Source: Aculops lycopersici
Lineage: Eukaryota; Arthropoda; Arachnida; Trombidiformes; Eriophyidae
Assembly (NCBI GenBank): GCA_015350385.1
Contig: WNKI01000001.1
Span: 7,589,433 to 7,653,432, forward strand
Length of the DNA: 64,000 bases
Direction of reading: 5' to 3'
In this document: positions 57,790 to 64,000 of the stretch, in pieces
How the letters are laid out: the number at the start of each line of letters is the position of its first letter
Numbering within the stretch: position 1 is the first letter of the stretch
Made by a program: the position numbers and the translations under genes
Notes under the pieces: generated by a model
Told to the model about the DNA's origin: nothing
Database searches by the model: none
What the model saw: only the letters and a program-made list of their open reading frames with translations

Positions 57790-60678
57790 ATGAATGGAAT
57801 CAATCAGCAACAACAAGTCGCTGGACTTGGCGATGGAATATACAGCAATAGCAACAACATGAATCAATTACACCATCAACAACAACAGCAACAAATATAC
57901 CAACGACATCAACTCCCATCTATGATATGGGATCCAAATAATATAAAGATCAAAACTCTTTCTGTTGAAAAAACCCTAGAACCACTTGTATTGCAAATGA
58001 CAACTCTTATGGAGAGGAAAGGACCATCAAACCACCCAAAGGGTCAGTCGAAGCGGGCTGATGTTTTGGTTGCCACAATGGAGAAGGCAACAGAGTTGTT
58101 TGTAGTCCAGGGTGAAGCCATTGCAGCTGAGAACCCAATGATGGCTAATGAGATGAATCAAGCCATCGAAGATGTCCGCCAGTCTGGGCGCCAGATGAGT
58201 CAATTGTCAAGGGTTTTCGCGGAGGATCCGTGTTCAAGCGTGAAGCGAGCTGATATTGTGAAGGCAGCTCGACCCCTACTGCTGGCTGTAACTCGTCTAA
58301 TCACTGTTGCTGACATGATAGATGTCCAAAATCTGCTCGACTCTCTCAAGATTGTTGAGAGTGATTTGATGAACATTAAAAATGCCTCCAGCCAGCAACA
58401 GGTTGTCGACTCACGAGATGCATTCTGGTCTAATACAAATCAACTATTGGCTAGAGTTGATGCTCGTGAGAATGAGTTGAAAGACTTCCAGTTCAAGGGA
58501 AAGCTTGCGGCTGCTCGTGCCATCCTCAAGAGGAACAGAACACTTCTTTTCACAGCCTCAAAAGTTTATGTTAGACACCCAGAGTTGTCCGAAGCAAAGA
58601 AGAATCGAGACTTTGCTTTCGCCGAAATGTGCGAAGCTATCAACATCATAAGTGATGCGGCGCAAGAGAAGACTCTATCTACCAGTGGTTCGGATATCTA
58701 TACGATCGGCGATGAGCCAAGGAATCTGAGCAAGTTAGCCTATGAACTCGACGAATTTGATGCCAAACTTCAATCCATCAACATTCGTGAGTATAACGAA
58801 TCAGTTATGCGACCAATACTCGAAGCGAACCTTGAGGATATTATCACCGCTTCTGCTGCGATGGCAGATTTTGAATGCTCCCTCAAAGACACATGTAGGA
58901 TCTGTAAGGATAGACGCTACGAGAGGCAAGATTTATTCGTAGTCGAATGTAATACAGTTCGTCAAGCTCTACAGGATTTACTGTCCGAGTACATGAACAA
59001 TATGGGTGCTAACGAACCTTCGGAGAATCTCAGCAGGGCGCTAGAACATATGTACAATAAGACTCGTGATCTTCGGCGTCACTTACACCAGGCAGCCATC
59101 GACCATGTCATCTATAGATTCGTTGCCGAGCGTGGACCTGTCTCTGCACTTGTTGATGCTGCCAAGAATGGTGATGAAGTATCTGTAGAGGAATATGCGC
59201 AAGCCTTACGTAAAAATAGCGATATGTTGATACAAGTCGCTCGACTCAACTGTTGTATGTCCACTAATAAGCTTGGTGTTGAGAGTGTTAATCGTTCCAA
59301 AAAGCAGCTGGAGAAACTTTGCTCGCAAGTTATCAATGCAGCCAAAATACTATCCCTAAGAACGTCAAGTAAAGCTGCTATCGAGAACATGGAAGAATTC
59401 CAAGATCGCTGGATCGATCAAGTGAAAGAGTTTATAGATGTTGTTTATAGAAATATTTTAGATAATAGAAGCAAGACCACCGAAGATATAATCAACACAA
59501 TCAATATTATTGAAGACCTATTATTACTCTCAGAGTTACATTCCGAAAGAGACAAAGTTGATGGATTGTATGCCTTACAACAAGAGGATAGAGCTGCATT
59601 CGATCGTGCTGCCCAATCCCTATCATCCCGTTTTGGTAGTCTTTGTCAAGCCGTTGAATCAGAGATAAACAACTACGAAAAATGTTCATACACTGAGTCT
59701 GTGCTCGAGGCTAACGCTTCAATGAAAAAGTCCAAGGATACATTCGATAGATTTTATCAGAAGATATTAAAGCAATTCGGTGATAAGAATAGAAGCGATA
59801 TGAATAAGGCCGATTTCGAGAGGACAGCTAACGAGATGATAGTTAACCTGAAGCAAGTGAGGTTTGCTGTAAGACCCTATGAAGATTTGGACTCTGAAAC
59901 GGAGGTTGACTATGAGGACAACACTTATGAAACAAGAAGCAAATCTAGTATTCACACTGACATTGACGAGTTTCCGGGAGTTGCCGGCATCAGCAACACG
60001 AGAGATGCCTACAGATTCATTCCCGACGAAGAGAAGCAAAAGATTGCTGTTTATGTCGAGAACTTCAAGAATGAGAAAAACAAATTTGATCAAGAAGTCG
60101 GCCAGTGGGATGACAATGGTAACGAGATCATTGTTATGGCCAAGAAGATGTGCAAAATCATGATGGACATGACAGATTTCACTCGTGGACGAGGTCCATT
60201 GCGAACTACAATGGACATTATCAATGCTGCCAAAAAGATATCCGAATATGGAATAGAACTCGACAAGATTGCCAATCTAATCGCCGAACAAAGTCCAGAA
60301 ACCCAAACTAAGAAGGAGCTAATTGGTTACCTGAAAGAGATTGCTCTCTACTGTCATCAACTCAAGATTACGTCAAAGGTTAAGGCCGATGTGCAGAACA
60401 TATCAGGTAGTCTCATAGTGTCTGGTCTCGACAGTGCCACTTCGCTCATTCAGGCTGCCAAGAACTTGATGAATGCTGTTGTATCCACGGTTAAGGCGTC
60501 ATTTGTAGCCTCGACCAAATACAACCAGCGCACGACAATCGTCAAGTGGCGCGTCAAAGCACCTGAAAAGAAACCATTGGTCAGAAAGGAGAAACCTGGT
60601 GAGGCATGGGCCAGGATTCAGAAGGCTCCAAAGAGACGCAATGTGGCTCCTCTAAGGGTTTTAAATGAGTTTTCTTAA
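57790..60678 (+). CDS. CTNNA: Alpha-catenin
   Basis: 962 residues in one exon. Links the cadherin/beta-catenin complex to F-actin at adherens junctions. Start ATG 57790 in a good context (ACCACCATGA); the open frame's three earlier codons begin with TTG. After a Q/N-rich ~45-residue leader come the beta-catenin-binding/dimerisation bundle (VEKTLEPLVLQMTTLM; PLLLAVTRLITVADMIDV), the M domain with vinculin-binding region (about 290-650) and the C-terminal actin-binding domain (FTRGRGPLRTTMDIINAAKK; LIVSGLDSATSLIQAAKN; SFVASTKY). It ends in the conserved WRVKAPEKKPLVR tail. Length and all three vinculin-homology regions agree with animal alpha-catenins (about 906-920) plus the leader. No sign of damage. 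Confidence 0.95.
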   Translation: MNGINQQQQVAGLGDGIYSNSNNMNQLHHQQQQQQIYQRHQLPSMIWDPNNIKIKTLSVEKTLEPLVLQMTTLMERKGPSNHPKGQSKRADVLVATMEKATELFVVQGEAIAAENPMMANEMNQAIEDVRQSGRQMSQLSRVFAEDPCSSVKRADIVKAARPLLLAVTRLITVADMIDVQNLLDSLKIVESDLMNIKNASSQQQVVDSRDAFWSNTNQLLARVDARENELKDFQFKGKLAAARAILKRNRTLLFTASKVYVRHPELSEAKKNRDFAFAEMCEAINIISDAAQEKTLSTSGSDIYTIGDEPRNLSKLAYELDEFDAKLQSINIREYNESVMRPILEANLEDIITASAAMADFECSLKDTCRICKDRRYERQDLFVVECNTVRQALQDLLSEYMNNMGANEPSENLSRALEHMYNKTRDLRRHLHQAAIDHVIYRFVAERGPVSALVDAAKNGDEVSVEEYAQALRKNSDMLIQVARLNCCMSTNKLGVESVNRSKKQLEKLCSQVINAAKILSLRTSSKAAIENMEEFQDRWIDQVKEFIDVVYRNILDNRSKTTEDIINTINIIEDLLLLSELHSERDKVDGLYALQQEDRAAFDRAAQSLSSRFGSLCQAVESEINNYEKCSYTESVLEANASMKKSKDTFDRFYQKILKQFGDKNRSDMNKADFERTANEMIVNLKQVRFAVRPYEDLDSETEVDYEDNTYETRSKSSIHTDIDEFPGVAGISNTRDAYRFIPDEEKQKIAVYVENFKNEKNKFDQEVGQWDDNGNEIIVMAKKMCKIMMDMTDFTRGRGPLRTTMDIINAAKKISEYGIELDKIANLIAEQSPETQTKKELIGYLKEIALYCHQLKITSKVKADVQNISGSLIVSGLDSATSLIQAAKNLMNAVVSTVKASFVASTKYNQRTTIVKWRVKAPEKKPLVRKEKPGEAWARIQKAPKRRNVAPLRVLNEFS

Positions 60679-60711
60679 TTACTGGAGATCGAAATTTTGC
60701 TAGCGTCCTGT

Positions 60712-60717
60712 TTTATT
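60712..60717 (-). terminator. Poly(A) signal of Sec61 beta
   Basis: AATAAA on the minus strand, 93 bases past the Sec61 beta stop and only 34 bases from the convergent alpha-catenin stop, so the two 3' UTRs probably overlap. Confidence 0.55.
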
Positions 60718-60809
60718 AATTATAAGTTGAATGAATCAGGTCAGTTGAGGCATGCACTTGTAGTCTCGGTCTCATTATGATTTGTTTGCTGTGTTTAGAT
60801 TTGTTGTCT

Positions 60810-61046
60810 CTAGCTTTGAGAGGTGGATCTTGTGAACTTGCTCCAAATGTGCAACAAAAACACACTGCCAATGAATGCTAAGCTTATAATCAAAACCGGC
60901 ACTGGTCCAATCTTGATACCTGGGCTGTCATCGGTGTAAAATCTCCACATTCCACCTGTATTGGCACGAGACTTGACTTGCGAGGATGAGGAATTGGAGT
61001 TCGACGATGATCCACCGGGTCTTCGGTTACGTAGACTTGAGTCCAT
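60810..61046 (-). CDS. SEC61B: Sec61 beta subunit of the ER translocon
   Basis: 78 residues, tail-anchored. Subunit of the Sec61 protein-conducting channel in the ER membrane. A Ser/Asn-rich cytosolic N terminus is followed by the family signature [20 protein letters not shown] and a single C-terminal membrane helix ([18 protein letters not shown]). It is slightly shorter than human SEC61B (96) through a shorter N terminus. Single exon, tail-to-tail with alpha-catenin. Confidence 0.95.
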   Translation of the reverse strand: MDSSLRNRRPGGSSSNSNSSSSQVKSRANTGGMWRFYTDDSPGIKIGPVPVLIISLAFIGSVFLLHIWSKFTRSTSQS

Positions 61047-61629
61047 GATTGTGATTCAATGGGTTATGTCTAGAAGTAGCTAAAATTGGATTTCAAAATA
61101 TTTCAATTATGAGAATGGAAAAAGCGAATGGAACAGGTGTTATTTTGTTTTTTTTCTCTGTCAAAATGATTGTTCGCCAGGAGCAGGCCCATTGACCGTC
61201 TGTGGCAGTGAGCAAGAGAGGTGGACGGAAACTGCTACAGTCTGGCGAGAAAAAAGCGCTCATTTTGAATCACGTGTGCAAGGGTGCGAGAGAGGGAGAG
61301 AGAGAGGAGCACTCTGTTGCATGTTGCACGGTCCGTGGGGCTATCTTCTTCCCCGAAAACAATCCTCCCTCTTTCGTGATATTCCTCCGCCGGGAGAAAC
61401 GTTTAAAACAAGGAGCTTCTACCCGGTTAAAAAGTGTCTTTTTTGTGTATCCAGTTCATGATGATAAATGAGCACACATTTCGAGGACTCTTTCATGAGA
61501 GAAAAATACAGCAACGTCTCGGTTTACATTGAGACAAGAGTGAGAAAGCTTAACAACCTATGCCGATTCACAGAAAGGCTTTCATTTTGGGTATCTCCAC
61601 TACCTGATGCTAATGTCAAACAATAAATA
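61047..61629. other. Intergenic region, Sec61 beta / F-box gene
   Basis: 583 bases between divergent starts, presumably both promoters. A (GA)-rich stretch lies near 61288-61308. Two overlapping ~89-codon frames here overlap each other in different phases and show no domain, so I do not call them. Confidence 0.45.
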
Positions 61630-62427
61630 ATGCCTAATCAAAAAACTTCCATTAAACTAATCCAACTACCCGATGAACTGATTGTCAAGATTCTCCAATC
61701 GTTTGAGAATCAAATAGACAGAAGATGTCTCGCTCAAACGTGCAAGAGATTTTACAACCTTTACAAAACCAGATCCAACCTGAATCCATTTGTCCTCCAT
61801 GTTCAGGGTAACACCAAGAATTTGTTTGGAGGCGGTCTCAAGATATTGCTCAATGCTAAACAGGGATGGGACTTTGATGAGGTTATAATGTCCAAGTTCG
61901 ATCTCATCTCGGACCTTGAGGTCTATCTATCCAAGGTCGATGAGATCTTCGGAAAGCCATTAGAATTCTACCAGGCCAGTAGTTATGCTAGCAGAAATGT
62001 CAAAGCTTTAAGACTTTACGAATGTGTCGTATCCCCCAAAGTTCTTGTTGTACTACTGAAATTAATGCCAAATCTCAACACTGTTGAAATTATAAGATGC
62101 TGCTTCAGCAAGAAGGACAATGATATTGAAGAAAACTTCAAGCATCCCTGCGAGAATTTGATTATTACAGACCCCCTAACAACAAATGACCCTCGAACCG
62201 TTGAGGCTATTATGAGAATGTTACCTTCCGCGATATTGAAGTCATACAGATGCCCAGTTAGCAAGAAGAGGCGTCTCATGAGACGCGCCAATATCAGGTA
62301 CAAACGTTTGAGGGAATATGAACTAGGTAATGTCGTCAACGCGGAAGTGCCACAAACCAACCCCAATCACCGATTGGTATCAAGACCCATAGTGGAAAAT
62401 GTAGCTCCTACAAACGAGGTTAATTGA
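61630..62427 (+). CDS. F-box protein of unknown target
   Basis: 265 residues, single exon. The N terminus is an F-box (IQLPDELIVKILQSFENQID, then RRCLAQTCKRFYNLYKT; about residues 12-48), which would bind Skp1 in an SCF ubiquitin ligase. The rest has leucine-rich segments (VKALRLYECVVSPKVLVVLL; MPNLNTVEIIRCCF) spaced like short irregular leucine-rich repeats, a common F-box partner. The C terminus is basic (KKRRLMRRANIRYKRLREY) and then polar. I do not recognise an orthologue. ATG 61630 follows stop-rich sequence and is the first in frame. Confidence 0.75.
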   Translation: MPNQKTSIKLIQLPDELIVKILQSFENQIDRRCLAQTCKRFYNLYKTRSNLNPFVLHVQGNTKNLFGGGLKILLNAKQGWDFDEVIMSKFDLISDLEVYLSKVDEIFGKPLEFYQASSYASRNVKALRLYECVVSPKVLVVLLKLMPNLNTVEIIRCCFSKKDNDIEENFKHPCENLIITDPLTTNDPRTVEAIMRMLPSAILKSYRCPVSKKRRLMRRANIRYKRLREYELGNVVNAEVPQTNPNHRLVSRPIVENVAPTNEVN

Positions 62428-62475
62428 ATTTAATTTGTTTTTTGTGATTAAAAAAACCCGCCTTTGACATTTCAT

Positions 62476-62517
62476 GTTTCACTCCCTACATATGGGCCTC
62501 CATGTAGGAAGTGAAAC
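62476..62517. repeat. Hairpin, 16-base arms
   Basis: GTTTCACTCCCTACAT (62476-62491) and ATGTAGGAAGTGAAAC (62502-62517) are inverted repeats with one mismatch and a 10-base loop, 49 bases after the F-box stop. Could fold in the F-box 3' UTR RNA. Confidence 0.7.
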
Positions 62518-62740
62518 TTGGACAACGAGCATTCAGACAGAAAATTGTACAATATAGTAAAGTTGACTAACATAATTTCGAATGGTAAACCTGGGTGTCT
62601 GTTTATTGTGTTGACTGCGAGCTTTTATACTCGCGGCTTGTGTTATGTTGTGTTAGACTGATATCCTCACATGCGCAATATGTCTTCTGAAACATCATAC
62701 TTTTTATCGATATATTCCAATTTCAAACTCTACTGTCAAA

Positions 62741-64000
62741 ATGGCTGAGGAACCCAAAGTTACCGGTTTGTCCCCAATGACAGGTCCCCCTGGAACAAAA
62801 ATAACTATCAGAGGCGAAAATCTTGGTCAATCAAACAATGATATTATTAGGCTAACGATAAATGGCGCAGATTGTTTGCCATATTTAGAGTGGCGTTCGT
62901 CAAATAAAATTATAGCAAGATGTGCTAATATAATTGGAAGAGGCGATATCATTATAACAACTCAGACAGGAGGCCAGGGAACTTGTGATGTACAATTTGA
63001 TTGTCATGAACAAAAAATTGGTGTCTCAGATGAAACCGCTGTTTGGGTTGAAGAGGATTTCAAGATAGCAGACAGAGAAACTCTTACCATTCCTGGCGCC
63101 ATGGTTGAGTATTCTGTGGATTTCATGTCGAATAGATACAATCCGCGAAGATATCTGATGGATAAATATTCTGACTCAAGCTTCGACCAGCTAGAGGAAT
63201 TGCGAAAATCATTGCGAAACAAGCTATCGATCAGAAACAGTCCCGAGGCTGATGAAAGCCGCTCGGATCGTGCAACATTACTAAAATCAAATCTACCAAC
63301 TATTATGGAGTGTTTACAAACCTTGGAAAGACTTAGCAAGGTTGTCAGCTCTCGTGATACATCTATCGACGACATAGTTGGAGCAATTGAGGCGAGTAGA
63401 TCGAGAGTTCAAAAGACTTTTGATCCCCTTCTGGCTCAACGAGACTTGGTGCAAGATATCGAAAATGCGATGCAACAAAATGCCTCGTTATTCAAACTTC
63501 CGTCGGCTATAGAGGAGAGTATTCAACTTAGAAACTACGATTCAGTTGTTAAAGATATATCAAGTGTTTTGTCGCGTTTAGAAACGGTCAACCAAGAAGA
63601 GAATCTCGTTGCGAAAATACAGCAGAAGGTTTTAGCAAAAGTAGACGAACTCAAGGGTACTATTAGAACCCAATTGCACCATAAATGCACCACAACGGAC
63701 GGTGAGAGAAATATCGAAGAAGTCAAGAAGCTCATATCGAACCTTCACCGACTCGGTGATACATTTGATATTTGGGATGCATTGAACGATATGTCTAGAT
63801 CCCTGCGAAATACTATGATCGAACAGGAGACCTACTTTTTAAAACTAAGTCATGAGCAGGCAATATCACCAAAACATAGGATTAACTGTATCGTGGGATT
63901 TGTTGAAAGTGCCATCAAGTTCTTCAATGGAACATTCTACGATATTCTCAACTTAGGTCGATCTTATTTTGATCCTAAAGATGAATTCGCTTGCAAAGAG
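62741..64000 (+). CDS. EXOC2: Exocyst subunit Sec5 / EXOC2 (N-terminal part)
   Basis: Frame open from ATG 62741 to the window edge, 420 codons. Sec5 is part of the octameric exocyst that tethers secretory vesicles to the plasma membrane, and its N-terminal domain binds RalA. The first ~90 residues are an IPT/TIG domain (PKVTGLSPMTGPPGTKITIR; GENLGQSNNDI; LPYLEWRSSNKIIARC), the hallmark of animal Sec5. After this come NRYNPRRYLMDKYSDSSFDQ-type sequence and the coiled coil (LQTLERLSKVVSSR) leading into the exocyst rod (LVQDIENAMQQNASLFKLP). Human EXOC2 is 924 residues, so somewhat under half is here. No intron so far. Too long for the window, not truncated biologically as far as can be seen. 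Confidence 0.92.
   Translation, partial: MAEEPKVTGLSPMTGPPGTKITIRGENLGQSNNDIIRLTINGADCLPYLEWRSSNKIIARCANIIGRGDIIITTQTGGQGTCDVQFDCHEQKIGVSDETAVWVEEDFKIADRETLTIPGAMVEYSVDFMSNRYNPRRYLMDKYSDSSFDQLEELRKSLRNKLSIRNSPEADESRSDRATLLKSNLPTIMECLQTLERLSKVVSSRDTSIDDIVGAIEASRSRVQKTFDPLLAQRDLVQDIENAMQQNASLFKLPSAIEESIQLRNYDSVVKDISSVLSRLETVNQEENLVAKIQQKVLAKVDELKGTIRTQLHHKCTTTDGERNIEEVKKLISNLHRLGDTFDIWDALNDMSRSLRNTMIEQETYFLKLSHEQAISPKHRINCIVGFVESAIKFFNGTFYDILNLGRSYFDPKDEFACKE

Noticed and set aside
61192..61471. Two overlapping ~89-codon frames upstream of the F-box gene
   Set aside because: Different phases of the same DNA, no domain, in a probable divergent promoter.

Overview
This is nuclear DNA from an animal, most likely an arthropod. 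A chelicerate (mite-like) source is my best guess but is not proven. The window shows spliced genes with GT-AG introns, AATAAA poly(A) signals, long microsatellites, single-amino-acid runs (Q, N, S, T) in many proteins, and animal-specific families: sidestep-type Ig receptor, alpha-catenin, SIAH, animal-type fatty acid synthase and the Sec5 TIG domain. The mite guess rests on mostly intronless genes and on an M12B metalloprotease prodomain resembling tick/scorpion-type ADAMTS-like enzymes.

Layout. 1-2163 (minus): 5' part of a secreted M12B/ADAMTS-like metalloprotease (two exons, running off the left edge). 2164-9492: about 7 kb of noncoding DNA rich in simple repeats. 9493-35140 (plus): one large sidestep-family cell-surface gene. 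I rebuilt it from seven exons whose six introns are all phase 1 (signal peptide, five Ig domains, an FNIII-like region, one membrane helix, cytoplasmic tail; 2541 residues). Its first intron is about 10 kb. Its third intron holds a sense-oriented Ty1/copia retrotransposon (assembly gap 22422-23012, visible ORF 23013-27526, 3' LTR from 27478). That element's single ORF continues past RNase H into a 386-residue envelope-like extension.

35739-43661 (minus): a 2640-residue animal FAS/FAS-like polyketide synthase in one exon, complete through the ACP but with no thioesterase domain. 43662-48413: mostly noncoding. 48414-64000 is a compact block of single-exon housekeeping and cytoskeletal genes: an INF2/FHDC1-like formin (+), SIAH-type E3 ligase (-), cytosolic PheRS alpha (-), IST1 (-), alpha-catenin (+), Sec61 beta (-), an F-box protein (+), and the start of exocyst Sec5/EXOC2 (+, cut by the right edge).

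Several of these act at membranes and junctions (alpha-catenin and formin on actin, Sec5 and IST1 in trafficking, sidestep in adhesion). I see no operon-like or functional cluster; the arrangement looks like ordinary gene order. The most unusual items are the envelope-like tail of the copia element, the FAS without a thioesterase, and the extreme low-complexity inflation of the sidestep-type Ig domains.
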